Program-made: the position numbers and the translations under genes | Notes under the pieces: generated by a model | Told to the model about the DNA's origin: nothing | The model's database searches: none | Seen by the model: the letters and a program-made list of their open reading frames with translations, nothing else | NCBI RefSeq assembly: GCF_002086815.1 | Contig: NZ_MVID01000002.1 | Span: 248,001-312,000 of the forward strand | DNA length: 64,000 nt | Source of the DNA: Mycolicibacterium parafortuitum | Lineage (GTDB): Bacteria; Actinomycetota; Actinomycetes; Mycobacteriales; Mycobacteriaceae | Direction: 5' to 3' | Shown here: piece by piece, positions 17,410-26,255 of the stretch | How the letters are laid out: each line of letters begins with the position of its first letter | How positions within the stretch are numbered: the first letter of the stretch is position 1

Positions 17410-17448
17410 ACGTGTGCCGTGCCTGCGAATCGCAGGCACGGCACACGT
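17410..17448. terminator. Long perfect hairpin after the hemophore-like gene
   Basis: Perfect 18-bp stem (17410-17427 with 17431-17448) around an AAT loop, 12 nt after the stop of the minus-strand hemophore-like gene and upstream of the ferredoxin gene. No T-run follows, so it would be a U-less terminator or an mRNA-stabilising structure. Confidence 0.6.
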
Positions 17449-17460
17449 GCGGTCGTTCTA

Positions 17461-17934
17461 TCAGGCAGTCGGTGCGGCCGGCGTCTCTGCCGGCGCGATC
17501 ACCTCGGGAGCCTGCGGCGCGACCGGGGTCGCCTCCGCCGATCCGGCGCTCCACACCGCCTGCGCCACCGGCGTCGGCTCGACCTTCAGGCCGCACTGTT
17601 GCTCAAGCGCGCTGGCAGGCTGATGGATCGCCTTCAGCTGCTCCTCGACCTGCGGGTTCTGCTGGAAGTACGCGGCATACGCGGCCTGCGCCTCCGGCTT
17701 GGGCTGCGCCGAGATCGCGGTCAGCGCATCGTTCGTCTGGGGATTGGCCGCCAGGTAGGCGCCCTCGGATGCGGCAACCGAACTCACGGTTCCGGCGACG
17801 TTACTCGCCGTGCACTCCTCGGCCGGTTGGGCGCTCGCCACCGGGGCGACGATGGCTGCGCTACCGAACGCCAGCAGGCCGCCGGCGAACATTCCGAACA
17901 GGCCCCGGCGCACGTTGGTCACGGTCGGGTTCAT
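17461..17934 (-). CDS. Secreted hemophore-related protein (Rv0203 family type)
   Basis: Protein of 157 residues with a Sec signal peptide (GLFGMFAGGLLAFGSAA, cleavage near VASAQP). The mature helical part has two cysteines (EECTASN and QQCGLKV) that probably form a disulfide, with PQTNDAL and YFQQNPQV between, the pattern of the mycobacterial hemophore-related family. Family members carry heme in the periplasm. A Pro/Ala-rich tail follows. ATG 17934 is preferred over the frame's earlier start at 17952 because GAGGAG lies about 10 nt upstream. Heme binding is inferred. Confidence 0.8.
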   Translation of the reverse strand: MNPTVTNVRRGLFGMFAGGLLAFGSAAIVAPVASAQPAEECTASNVAGTVSSVAASEGAYLAANPQTNDALTAISAQPKPEAQAAYAAYFQQNPQVEEQLKAIHQPASALEQQCGLKVEPTPVAQAVWSAGSAEATPVAPQAPEVIAPAETPAAPTA

Positions 17935-18091
17935 CGAGAAATCACTCCTCACAGTCTGCGGTCAGACGGTCCCCCAAGGGCTAACCGCTCCGCCGACGGA
18001 TCAAACCCGCGGCCACCGGGCAACGTCCGGCACAGGCCGTCATCCCCGCAGTTCAGAGCGTCGAAACGACCGACCGAAATTTCCCGGAATC

Positions 18092-20191
18092 TCAGGACGT
18101 CGAGGTCACAGCGAACGGCAGCACCTGCGGGGCACCCGCGGCCCGCAGGACCCGGGCCGCCATCGTCAGGGTCCAGCCGCTGTCGGAGATGTCGTCGACC
18201 AACAGCACGGGGCCGTCCACCTGAGCCAGCGTCGCGGCATCGGGGGTGGCGAACGACCTGTACAGCGCGGCGACGCGGTACGCGGAGTTCGCGGCGGTCA
18301 CCGGGCGCCGGTCCGGCGCGTACCGCAGTACCCCGAGGTCGGTGAGCCGGCCGAGTTCGGCCAGCCGCCGAGCCAGCGACGAGATCAGCACCGGGTGGGT
18401 ATCGGAGTCGACCGCCATCACCGCCGTCGGCCTGGTCTCCCAGTCCCACGCCGCCAGCACCTTGACGGCGGCCTGCACCACGTCGTCGGGGACCTCGGCA
18501 TCCTCGGCATCGAGCAGTCGCCGCAGCCGCGCACCCCAGCCCAGGTCGGTGAGCCGACCGATCACCCGGCCCGGTGCGGGACCGTCGGTGATCCTGCCGC
18601 TGAGGTCGATGCCCAGCTTGCTCAGACCCGTCGGCCACTGTTTGCGTGGGGAGAGCACCACCCCGGGCCGCATCAGCCGCTCCCGGGAGTCCTCGACGAC
18701 GGCCGAGTCCACCTGGGCCAGATACCGGGCGCCTGCGCAGTTGTCGCATCTGCCGCACCGCTCATCGGCGGCGAGCTCCGGGTCGTCGAGCTGGCGGCGC
18801 AGAAACGCCATCCGGCACTCCCCGGTGCTCTGGTAGTCGAGCATGGCCTGCTGTTCTCGCCGGCGGGCCTCGTCGAGTGTGCGGTACCGCTGCTCGTCGT
18901 AGCTCCACGGTTCTCCGGTGCGGATCCAGCCGCCTTTGACGCGCCGCACCGCCCCGTCGACGTCGAGCACCTTGAGCACCATCTCCAGCCGGGAGCGGTT
19001 CAGGTCGACCAACGGCTCCAGGGCCGCGGTCGACAACGCACGGTCGGGCTCCAGCGCGCTGATCACGTTGCGCACCAGCGCTTCGGGAGGAAAGGCCACC
19101 GATGCGAAATAGCGCCAGACATCCTGGTCCTCGCGGCCGGGCAACAGGACCACCTCAGCACTGGCGGTCGAGCGGCCGGCGCGGCCGACCTGTTGGTAGT
19201 ACGCAATCGGCGAAGACGGCGCGCCGAGGTGGACGACGAAGCCGAGATCGGGTTTGTCGAAACCCATACCGAGCGCCGACGTCGCGATCAGCGCCTTCAC
19301 CCGGTTGGCGAGCAGGTCGGCTTCGAGCTGCTCCCGCTCCGAGGCTTCGGTGGCCCCGGTATAGGCGGCGACCTTGTGACCGTGTTCGGCCAGCAGCGCG
19401 GCGACATCGTTGGCCTGGGCGACCGTCAGCGTGTAGACGATGCCGGAGCCGGGAAGCGAATCCAGTTGCGAGACAAGCCATGCTGCCCGCTGAGCCGGAT
19501 TTCCGGCGTTCACCACCGACAGCCGGAGCGATTCCCGGTCGAGCCCGCCACGCAACACCAGGGTGTCCCGGTCGGCGGAGCCTCCGACACCGAGTTGGGC
19601 GGCGACATCGGCGACCACCCGGTCGTTCGCGGTGGCGGTCGTGGCCAGCACCGGCACGTCGACGCCGAGATCGGCGATCAGGGTGCGGATGCGCCGGTAG
19701 TCGGGACGGAAATCGTGGCCCCAGTCCGACACGCAGTGCGCCTCGTCGACGACGACCAGGCCCGCGTCGTGGGCGAGCGCGGGCAGCACCTCATCGCGAA
19801 AGTCCGGATTGTTCAACCGTTCCGGGCTGACCAACAGCACGTCGAGTTCGCCTTGCCGGACCCGGTCATGGATCTCCGACCAGTCCGCGACGTTACTGGA
19901 GTTGATCGTCGCGGCGTGCACGCCGGCCCGTTCCGCGGCGGCGACCTGGTTGCGCATCAATGCCAGCAGCGGCGACACGATCACCGTGGGCCCATGGCCC
20001 GCGGCGCGCAGCAGCTTTGCCGAGATGAAGTAGACCGCCGACTTACCCCAGCCGGTGCGCTGCACGACGAGTGCCCGGCGCCGGTGCACGACCAGTGCCT
20101 CGATCGCCGTCCACTGGTCGTCACGCAGGATCGCGTCCGGGCCCGCCAGTTGTTCGAGGATCGTTTGAGCGTCGGCCCGGGTGGCAGTCAT
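18092..20191 (-). CDS. recQ: RecQ-family DNA helicase with C-terminal phosphoribosyltransferase-like domain
   Basis: Protein of 699 residues. Helicase motif I QRTGWGKSA near 45, DEAH box VVDEAHCVSDWG near 148, ATTATAND near 185, helicase C domain with GMGFDKPDLGFVVHLGAP and QVGRAGR (about 310-345), then a zinc module CRMAFLRR...CGRCDNC (about 455-485). The last 60 residues carry VLLVDDISDSGWTLT, the PRPP-loop signature of type I phosphoribosyltransferases. An ATP-dependent 3'-5' helicase in repair is expected. Monocistronic between unrelated genes. The tail domain is unusual compared with E. coli RecQ; its role is unknown. Confidence 0.92.
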   Translation of the reverse strand: MTATRADAQTILEQLAGPDAILRDDQWTAIEALVVHRRRALVVQRTGWGKSAVYFISAKLLRAAGHGPTVIVSPLLALMRNQVAAAERAGVHAATINSSNVADWSEIHDRVRQGELDVLLVSPERLNNPDFRDEVLPALAHDAGLVVVDEAHCVSDWGHDFRPDYRRIRTLIADLGVDVPVLATTATANDRVVADVAAQLGVGGSADRDTLVLRGGLDRESLRLSVVNAGNPAQRAAWLVSQLDSLPGSGIVYTLTVAQANDVAALLAEHGHKVAAYTGATEASEREQLEADLLANRVKALIATSALGMGFDKPDLGFVVHLGAPSSPIAYYQQVGRAGRSTASAEVVLLPGREDQDVWRYFASVAFPPEALVRNVISALEPDRALSTAALEPLVDLNRSRLEMVLKVLDVDGAVRRVKGGWIRTGEPWSYDEQRYRTLDEARRREQQAMLDYQSTGECRMAFLRRQLDDPELAADERCGRCDNCAGARYLAQVDSAVVEDSRERLMRPGVVLSPRKQWPTGLSKLGIDLSGRITDGPAPGRVIGRLTDLGWGARLRRLLDAEDAEVPDDVVQAAVKVLAAWDWETRPTAVMAVDSDTHPVLISSLARRLAELGRLTDLGVLRYAPDRRPVTAANSAYRVAALYRSFATPDAATLAQVDGPVLLVDDISDSGWTLTMAARVLRAAGAPQVLPFAVTSTS

Positions 20192-20240
20192 GGTCCTATC
20201 GTGCCCGGCGGGTCAGACAGGCCCGGACCGGCCCGGACAG

Positions 20241-21290
20241 CTACGACGCGGACGCTTCCTGCTCGCGCTTGATCTCCAGCGCGATGTCGATCAGTTGGTC
20301 CTCCTGGCCGCCGATCAGCTTGCGCTGACCCGCGCGGTGCAGCAGCTGGTGCGCCGGCACGCCGTAGCGTTCCGACTGCCGGATCGCGTGCTTGAGGAAG
20401 CTGGAGTACACCCCCGAGTAGCCCATGATCAGCGCGTTGCGGTCCAGCAGGCACTCGGCGGGCATCGCGGGGGCGACGACCTCCTCGGCGGCGTCGGCGA
20501 TGTCGAAGAAGTCGATGCCGGTCTTCACGCCGATCTTGTCGAACACGCCGATCAGCGCCTCGACCGGCGCGTTGCCCGCCCCGGCACCGAACCGCCGGCA
20601 CGATCCGTCGATCTGCTTGGCGCCGGCACGCACCGCCTCGATGCTGTTGGCGACGCCGAGCCCGAGGTTCTCGTGGCCGTGGAATCCAACTTGGGCATCC
20701 GACCCCAGCTCGGCGACCAGCGCCGACACCCGATCGGCGACACCTTCGAGGACCAGGGCGCCCGCCGAGTCGACGACGTAGACGCACTGGCAGCCGGCGT
20801 CGGCCATGATGCGGGCCTGCTTGGCCAGCTTCTCCGGCGGGATGGTGTGGCTCATCATCAGGAAGCCGACGGTCTCCAGGCCCAATTCGCGCGCGAGTCC
20901 GAAGTGCTGGATCGACACGTCGGCCTCGGTGCAGTGCGTGGCGATCCGGCAGATCGACCCGCCGTTGTTCTGCGCCTCCTTGATGTCTTCCTTGGTGCCG
21001 ACACCGGGCAGCATCAGGAAGGCGATCTTGGATTCCTTGGCCGTCTCGGCGGCCAGCTTGATGAGCTCCTGCTCGGGGGTCTTGGAGAACCCGTAGTTGA
21101 AACTCGACCCGCCCAGGCCGTCGCCGTGGGTGACCTCGATGACCGGCACACCGGCGGTGTCGAGCGCAGCGACGATCGAGCGGACCTCGTCCTTGCTGAA
21201 CTGGTGACGTTTGTGGTGCGAACCGTCGCGCAGGGACGTGTCCGTCATCCGGACGTCCCAGATGGGATTGAAGTAGATGCCCTCGGTCAT
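20241..21290 (-). CDS. hsaF: 4-hydroxy-2-oxohexanoate aldolase HsaF
   Basis: DRE-TIM metallo-aldolase of 349 residues (DmpG family). Metal and substrate residues are visible in [18 protein letters not shown] near 14 and GFHGHENLG near 200. Cleaves the A/B-ring product to pyruvate and propanal. The start overlaps the hsaG stop by 4 bp, consistent with the channelled HsaF-HsaG complex. A longer overlapping frame on this strand (20188-21297) is a shadow. Orthologue of Rv3534c by synteny. Confidence 0.96.
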   Translation of the reverse strand: MTEGIYFNPIWDVRMTDTSLRDGSHHKRHQFSKDEVRSIVAALDTAGVPVIEVTHGDGLGGSSFNYGFSKTPEQELIKLAAETAKESKIAFLMLPGVGTKEDIKEAQNNGGSICRIATHCTEADVSIQHFGLARELGLETVGFLMMSHTIPPEKLAKQARIMADAGCQCVYVVDSAGALVLEGVADRVSALVAELGSDAQVGFHGHENLGLGVANSIEAVRAGAKQIDGSCRRFGAGAGNAPVEALIGVFDKIGVKTGIDFFDIADAAEEVVAPAMPAECLLDRNALIMGYSGVYSSFLKHAIRQSERYGVPAHQLLHRAGQRKLIGGQEDQLIDIALEIKREQEASAS

Positions 21291-22207
21291 CGCGCACCTC
21301 CTGCGGTTGCGGCCTGGCGAACCCGGGCGATTTCTTCGCCCACTTTGGTGGCCGCAGCGGTCATGATGTCCAGGTTTCCAGCGTAGGGCGGCAGATAGTC
21401 GCCCGCACCCTCCACTTCGATGAACGTGGTGACGAGATGGTTGCCGCCGTTGTACACCGACGGCCCGTCGAACTGCGGCTCGTTGAGCAGTCGGTAACCC
21501 GGTACATAGGTCTGCACCTCGGCGACGACGTCCTTGATCGACTGCGTGATCGCGTCGTGGTCAGCGTCCTCGGGAATCGCGCAGAAGATGGTGTCGCGCA
21601 TGATCATCGGCGGATCGGCCGGGTTCAGGATGATGATCGCCTTGCCCGATTTCGCACCACCGATGTTCTGCACACCGGCGCTGGTGGTCTTGGTGAACTC
21701 GTCGATGTTGGCCCGGGTGCCCGGTCCGGCCGACGCCGAGGACACCGACGCGACGATCTCGGCGTACGGCACGTCCACGACGCGCGACACCGCGTGCACG
21801 ATCGGAATGGTGGCCTGGCCGCCGCAGGTGACCATGTTGACGTTGGGCGCATCGAGATGCTGCCGCAGGTTCGCCGGTGGGATCACCCCGGGCCCGACCG
21901 CGGCCGGAGTCAGGTCGATCGCGGTGATGCCGGCTTCGGCATAGCGCGGCGCGGCGTCACGGTGCACGTAGGCACTGGTGGCCTCGAAGACCATGTCGGG
22001 TTTCTCGGCCTGGTTCAGCAGCCAGTCGACACCCTCGTGGGAGGTTTCCAGACCGAGCTTGCGCGCCCGGGCCAGACCCTCGCTTTCCGGGTCGATGCCG
22101 ATCATCCAGCGCGGCTCCAGCCACTCCGAACGCAACAGCTTGTAGAGCAGGTCGGTGCTGATGTTGCCCGAACCCACGATCGCCACAGACGCTTTGTCCG
22201 CCATCAT
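21287..22207 (-). CDS. hsaG: Acylating propanal dehydrogenase HsaG
   Basis: DmpF-family CoA-dependent aldehyde dehydrogenase of 306 residues. Rossmann loop [10 protein letters not shown] near 10, catalytic cysteine in [11 protein letters not shown] near 128. Converts the propanal from HsaF to propionyl-CoA. Two adjacent ATGs at 22207 and 22204 are possible starts. Seven bp after hsaE, overlapping hsaF by 4 bp. Orthologue of Rv3535c. Confidence 0.96.
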   Translation of the reverse strand: MMADKASVAIVGSGNISTDLLYKLLRSEWLEPRWMIGIDPESEGLARARKLGLETSHEGVDWLLNQAEKPDMVFEATSAYVHRDAAPRYAEAGITAIDLTPAAVGPGVIPPANLRQHLDAPNVNMVTCGGQATIPIVHAVSRVVDVPYAEIVASVSSASAGPGTRANIDEFTKTTSAGVQNIGGAKSGKAIIILNPADPPMIMRDTIFCAIPEDADHDAITQSIKDVVAEVQTYVPGYRLLNEPQFDGPSVYNGGNHLVTTFIEVEGAGDYLPPYAGNLDIMTAAATKVGEEIARVRQAATAGGAR

Positions 22208-22214
22208 CCGACTC

Positions 22215-23000
22215 CTACTCGAAATCCAGTCGTACTGAACCTAACCCGGCGAAGTCGGCGACGAAACGGCTGCCCGGAGGTGCATCTATCGCACGGGTGC
22301 ACGAGCCGGGGAGCACGATGTCGCCGGCCTTGAGCCGGACGCCGAAACTGTCCACCTTGCGGGCCAGCCACGCGACCGCCGTGACGGGGTTGCCCAGCAC
22401 CGCATCGCTGCGGCCCTCGGCGACGACCTCACCGTTGTTGGTCAAAGTCGCATTGATGGCCCGGATATCCACGTCCTTCGGCGAGACCCGCGCCTCGCCG
22501 AGCACCCACCCCGCCGACGACGCGTTGTCGGCGATCGTGTCGCACAACTTGATCTGCCAGTTCGTGATGCGGGTGTCGATGAGTTCGATCGCGGGTGCGA
22601 ACGCAGCCGTCGCGGCCAGCACGTCATCCTCGGTGCACCCCTCGCCGGGGAGGTCGTCGGAGAGGATGAACCCGACCTCGACCTCGACGCGGGGGTACAG
22701 GAATTTCGACGACTGGACCGGGACGTCTTCGAAGACCTCCATCTCGGCCAGCAGATGGCCGTAGTCCGGTTCGTCGACATTCATCATCTTCTGCATCGCC
22801 TCCGACGACAGACCGACCTTGTGGCCGATCACGCGTGCCCCGTCGGCGACCCGCTGACGGATGTTGATCAGCTGGATCTCGTAGGCGTCCACGACGTCGA
22901 TATCGGGGTGCGCATCGGTCAGCGGGGCGATGGGTACGCGGGTCCGCTCGGCCTGCGCCAGGTCGGCGGCGAGCTTCTCACGGACCTCTGCGGGCAGCAT
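22215..23000 (-). CDS. hsaE: 2-hydroxyhexa-2,4-dienoate hydratase HsaE
   Basis: Hydratase of 261 residues in the MhpD/fumarylacetoacetase-like fold. Metal-binding acid pair in [12 protein letters not shown] near 105 and HKVGLSS near 60. Hydrates the dienoate released from ring A before aldol cleavage by HsaF. ATG 23000 has GAGGGGAC just upstream. First gene of the hsaE-hsaG-hsaF operon, divergent from kstD across a KstR box. Orthologue of Rv3536c. Confidence 0.95.
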   Translation of the reverse strand: MLPAEVREKLAADLAQAERTRVPIAPLTDAHPDIDVVDAYEIQLINIRQRVADGARVIGHKVGLSSEAMQKMMNVDEPDYGHLLAEMEVFEDVPVQSSKFLYPRVEVEVGFILSDDLPGEGCTEDDVLAATAAFAPAIELIDTRITNWQIKLCDTIADNASSAGWVLGEARVSPKDVDIRAINATLTNNGEVVAEGRSDAVLGNPVTAVAWLARKVDSFGVRLKAGDIVLPGSCTRAIDAPPGSRFVADFAGLGSVRLDFE

Positions 23001-23058
23001 GAAAGTGAAGTCCCCTCGTTCGTCGGACCGGCCCTGTTGTCGTTCGGCCGGGCAATTC

Positions 23059-23072
23059 TATAACGTGTTCTA
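23059..23072. promoter_or_regulatory. KstR operator between hsaE and kstD
   Basis: TATAACGTGTTCTA matches TnnAACnnGTTnnA. It ends 1 bp before the kstD ATG and contains the candidate -10 element of kstD (TAACGT, 23061-23066, 7 nt before ATG). On the other strand TAGAAT overlaps its edge toward hsaE. One box probably controls both transcripts. Confidence 0.9.
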
Positions 23073-23073
23073 C

Positions 23074-24759
23074 ATGACGGAGCAGGAGTATGACGTCGTC
23101 GTGGTCGGTAGCGGCGCCGCAGGCATGGTCGCCGCCCTCACCGCCGCCCACCAGGGCCTCTCGACGATAGTCGTCGAGAAGGCCCCGCACTACGGTGGTT
23201 CCACTGCGCGGTCAGGTGGTGGCGTGTGGATCCCGAACAACGAAGTACTCAAGGGCGCGGGGGTGAAGGACACCGCCGACGCCGCCCGCACGTATCTGCA
23301 CGCGATCATCGGCGACGTGGTGCCCGCCGAGAAGATCGACACCTATCTCGAGCGCGGCCCCGAGATGCTGTCCTTCGTGCTCAAGAACTCCCCGCTGAAG
23401 CTGTGCTGGGTGCCGGGCTACTCGGACTACTACCCGGAGACACCGGGCGGCAAGCCCACCGGCCGCTCCGTGGAACCAAAGCCGTTCGACGCCAAGAAGC
23501 TCGGCGCCGACGAGAAGGGCCTGGAGCCGCCGTACGGCAAGGTGCCGCTGAACATGGTGGTGATGCAGCAGGACTATGTCCGGCTCAACCAGCTCAAGCG
23601 CCATCCGCGCGGCCTGCTGCGCAGCCTGAAGGTCGGTGTGCGCTCGGTGTGGGCCAATGCCACGCGCAAGAACCTCGTCGGCATGGGCCGCGCCCTGATC
23701 GCGCCGCTGCGCATCGCGCTGCGTGAGGCCGGGGTGCCTGTCGAGCTGAACACCGCGATGACCGACCTCTACGTCGAGAACGGAGCGGTCCGGGGCATCT
23801 ATGTCCGGAAGACGACCGCGCCGGAATCCGCCGAGCCGCAGCTGATCCGCGCTCGCCGCGCCGTCATCCTGGGCAGCGGGGGCTTCGAGCACAACGAGCA
23901 GATGCGGGTGAAGTACCAGCGCGCGCCGATCACCACCGATTGGACGGTGGGTGCTGTGGCCAACACCGGCGACGGCATCCTTGCCGCCGAAAAGCTCGGT
24001 GCCGCACTTGAACTCATGGAGGACGCATGGTGGGGGCCGACGGTCCCCCTGGAGGGCGCTCCGTGGTTCGCGCTGTCGGAGCGCAATTCGCCCGGCTCGA
24101 TCATCGTCAACATGGCCGGCAATCGCTTCATGAACGAATCCATGCCCTATGTGGAGGCGTGCCACCACATGTACGGCGGACAGTACGGTCAGGGCCAGGG
24201 CCCCGGCGAGAACATCCCGGCCTGGCTGATCTTCGACCAGCAGTACCGGGACCGCTACATCTTCGCGGGTCTGCAACCGGGACAGCGCATCCCGTCCAAG
24301 TGGCTGGAATCCGGCGTGATCGTCAAGGCGGACACCCTCGACGAGCTGGCCGCCAAGACCGGGCTGCCGGCCGACCAGTTCAAGGCCACCGTCGATCGTT
24401 TCAACGGGTTCGCCCGCTCCGGTGTCGACGCGGACTTCAAGCGCGGCGAGAGTGCCTACGACCGCTACTACGGCGACCCGACCAATAAGCCGAACCCGAA
24501 CCTGGGCGAGATCAAGCACGGGCCGTTCTACGCGGCCAAGATGGTCCCCGGCGACCTCGGTACCAAGGGCGGGATCCGCACGGATGTCAACGGCAGGGCG
24601 CTGCGCGACGACGGTTCGGTGATCGACGGACTGTACGCCGCGGGCAACGTCAGCTCGCCGGTGATGGGCCATACCTACCCGGGCCCCGGAGGCACCATCG
24701 GCCCCGCGATGACCTTCGGTTATCTTGCAGCCCTAGACATTGCAGCAGCGAAGGGATAA
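23074..24759 (+). CDS. kstD: 3-ketosteroid delta-1-dehydrogenase KstD
   Basis: FAD enzyme of 561 residues that introduces the 1,2 double bond into ring A. Dinucleotide-binding GSGAAGMVAALTA near 14, second flavin contact region ILGSGGFEHNEQM near 270, and the C-terminal MGHTYPGPGGTIGPAMTFG near 535. ATG 23074 is adjacent to the KstR box and fits a leaderless start; upstream in-frame codons are inside hsaE territory. Followed 2 nt later by the Rv3538-like hydratase. Orthologue of Rv3537. Confidence 0.96.
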   Translation: MTEQEYDVVVVGSGAAGMVAALTAAHQGLSTIVVEKAPHYGGSTARSGGGVWIPNNEVLKGAGVKDTADAARTYLHAIIGDVVPAEKIDTYLERGPEMLSFVLKNSPLKLCWVPGYSDYYPETPGGKPTGRSVEPKPFDAKKLGADEKGLEPPYGKVPLNMVVMQQDYVRLNQLKRHPRGLLRSLKVGVRSVWANATRKNLVGMGRALIAPLRIALREAGVPVELNTAMTDLYVENGAVRGIYVRKTTAPESAEPQLIRARRAVILGSGGFEHNEQMRVKYQRAPITTDWTVGAVANTGDGILAAEKLGAALELMEDAWWGPTVPLEGAPWFALSERNSPGSIIVNMAGNRFMNESMPYVEACHHMYGGQYGQGQGPGENIPAWLIFDQQYRDRYIFAGLQPGQRIPSKWLESGVIVKADTLDELAAKTGLPADQFKATVDRFNGFARSGVDADFKRGESAYDRYYGDPTNKPNPNLGEIKHGPFYAAKMVPGDLGTKGGIRTDVNGRALRDDGSVIDGLYAAGNVSSPVMGHTYPGPGGTIGPAMTFGYLAALDIAAAKG

Positions 24760-24761
24760 GC

Positions 24762-25631
24762 GTGCCCATCAATCTCGACGAAGCCATCGGCGCCGAACTC
24801 GCGCCGGTCGAATTCTCGTGGACGAGCAGCGACGTCCAGCTCTACCACCTCGGGCTGGGCGCCGGCGCCGACCCGATGGACAAGCGCGAGCTGCGCTATC
24901 TGGTCGACGACACCCCGCAGGTGCTGCCCACCTTCGGCAACGTGGCACAGAGCTTCCACATGACCGAACCGCCCGCGGTGAAGTTCCCCGGCATCGACAT
25001 CGAGCTGTCCAAGGTGCTGCACGCGAGCGAGGCCGTGTCCGTTCCCGGCCCGATCCCGGCCGCGGGCACCGGCGTCGCGGTCACCCGGTTCACCGAGATC
25101 TGGGACAAGGGCAAGGCCGCGGTCATCTGGTCAGAGACCGAGGTGAAGGACCCCGAGGGCACCCTGTTGTGGACCCAGAAGCGGTCGATCTTCGCGCGCG
25201 GTGAGGGCGGCTTCGGCGGGGACCGCGGTCCGTCGACGTCGGGTGCGGCACCCGAGCGTGCCCCGGACTTCGAGTTGACGATCCCGACCGCACCGCAGCA
25301 GGCGCTGCTCTACCGCATGTGCGGGGACCGCAACCCGTTGCACTCCGATCCCGATTTCGCCGCCGCGGCCGGGTTCCCGCGCCCGATCCTGCACGGCCTG
25401 TGCACCTACGGCATGACCTGCAAGGCTCTGGTGGACAACCTGCTCGACGGCGACGTCAGTGCGCTGAAGTCCTACGGCGCCAGGATGGCCGGCGTGGTGT
25501 TCCCCGGTGAGACCCTGCGGGTCAACGTGTGGAAGAACTCCGGTGAGGCCGCCGGTTACAGCGCCGTCGTGACCACGCCCGACCGCGACGATTCCGTCGC
25601 GCTGGCCGGCGTGGAGTTCGTTCCGGTCTGA
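24762..25631 (+). CDS. hsd4B: MaoC-type 2-enoyl-CoA hydratase (Rv3538/Hsd4B-like)
   Basis: Double hot-dog hydratase of 289 residues. The C-terminal half has the hydratase-2 signature YRMCGDRNPLHSDPDFA near 185 (Asp and His catalytic pair), followed by ILHGLCTYGM. Resembles the hydratase part of peroxisomal multifunctional enzyme 2. Hydrates enoyl-CoAs of the sterol side chain. GTG start 2 nt after the kstD stop; co-transcribed under the KstR box. Gene order as Rv3537-Rv3538. Confidence 0.88.
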   Translation: MPINLDEAIGAELAPVEFSWTSSDVQLYHLGLGAGADPMDKRELRYLVDDTPQVLPTFGNVAQSFHMTEPPAVKFPGIDIELSKVLHASEAVSVPGPIPAAGTGVAVTRFTEIWDKGKAAVIWSETEVKDPEGTLLWTQKRSIFARGEGGFGGDRGPSTSGAAPERAPDFELTIPTAPQQALLYRMCGDRNPLHSDPDFAAAAGFPRPILHGLCTYGMTCKALVDNLLDGDVSALKSYGARMAGVVFPGETLRVNVWKNSGEAAGYSAVVTTPDRDDSVALAGVEFVPV

Positions 25632-25644
25632 CGGGGCCCGCGGA

Positions 25645-26130
25645 CTACTCGCAGAGCTCGCTGATCCGGGTCGCGGTGGTCTGCGCCTCATTCATCCGCC
25701 TGACCTGGTTCGGGTCGTCGGCGGCTGCGCCCGCGAGCTGACCCATGCCGATGTACTCCAGGTTCGTCGCAAACGACGCGACCGCGTCGGCCAGATCGGA
25801 CGACACGTCACCGTCCAGGCGGGACAGCAGGAACTGGCCCCCACCGAGGGTCGCCAGCCGCGCATTCGCGGCCACCGCCTGAACCGCGACGGGCTCGGGC
25901 CCCAGGTTGGCGTTCGTCTGCAGGGAGACCGCATTGCGGACCAGGGCGAACGCGTCGCACACCCGGGCCTTGGGATCGGAACTCTGATCGCCACCAGTCC
26001 CCCACGACTGGTCCGAGGACGGGGAACGCACCAACGCGAAGACCGCGACCGCGAGCGCCACGACGGCGACGACCAATGCTGCGATCAGAAGTTGACCAGT
26101 GCGACGCGAAGATGCGAGGGAATCCGACAC
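25645..26130 (-). CDS. Single-pass membrane-anchored hypothetical protein
   Basis: Protein of 161 residues: short basic N-terminus, one membrane helix (LLIAALVVAVVALAVAVFAL, about 12-31), then an exported helical domain with two cysteines (ARVCDAF and SELCE). GTG 26130 is preferred because TATGAT lies 6 nt upstream. No enzymatic motif. Similar anchored proteins are common in mycobacteria and of unknown role. Its 3' end faces the Rv3538-like gene 13 bp away. Confidence 0.7.
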   Translation of the reverse strand: MSDSLASSRRTGQLLIAALVVAVVALAVAVFALVRSPSSDQSWGTGGDQSSDPKARVCDAFALVRNAVSLQTNANLGPEPVAVQAVAANARLATLGGGQFLLSRLDGDVSSDLADAVASFATNLEYIGMGQLAGAAADDPNQVRRMNEAQTTATRISELCE

Positions 26131-26136
26131 CGGGCG

Positions 26137-26142
26137 ATCATA
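26137..26142 (-). promoter_or_regulatory. -10 element of the anchored hypothetical gene
   Basis: TATGAT on the minus strand, 6 nt before GTG 26130; leaderless start inferred. Confidence 0.5.
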
Positions 26143-26202
26143 GCCCGGGGGTTCCCCACGAAAGCGCCGAGCCGGCAAAGCTTTTGCGTGTCGCCGAAAC
26201 GA

Positions 26203-26240
26203 ACAGCGGGTTCACCGGCGATGACCGGTGAACCCGCTGT
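26203..26240. terminator. Intrinsic-type terminator after the PGRS-like gene
   Basis: Perfect 16-bp stem (26203-26218 with 26225-26240), 6-nt loop, followed on the minus strand by TTCGTTTC. Lies 15 nt after the PGRS-like stop. Confidence 0.75.
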
Positions 26241-26255
26241 CGTGTCAGTTGACCG

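Noticed and set aside
20188..21297. Longer minus-strand frame of 369 residues covering hsaF
   Set aside because: Arg/Pro-rich composition with no family signature; hsaF in another frame explains the DNA fully.
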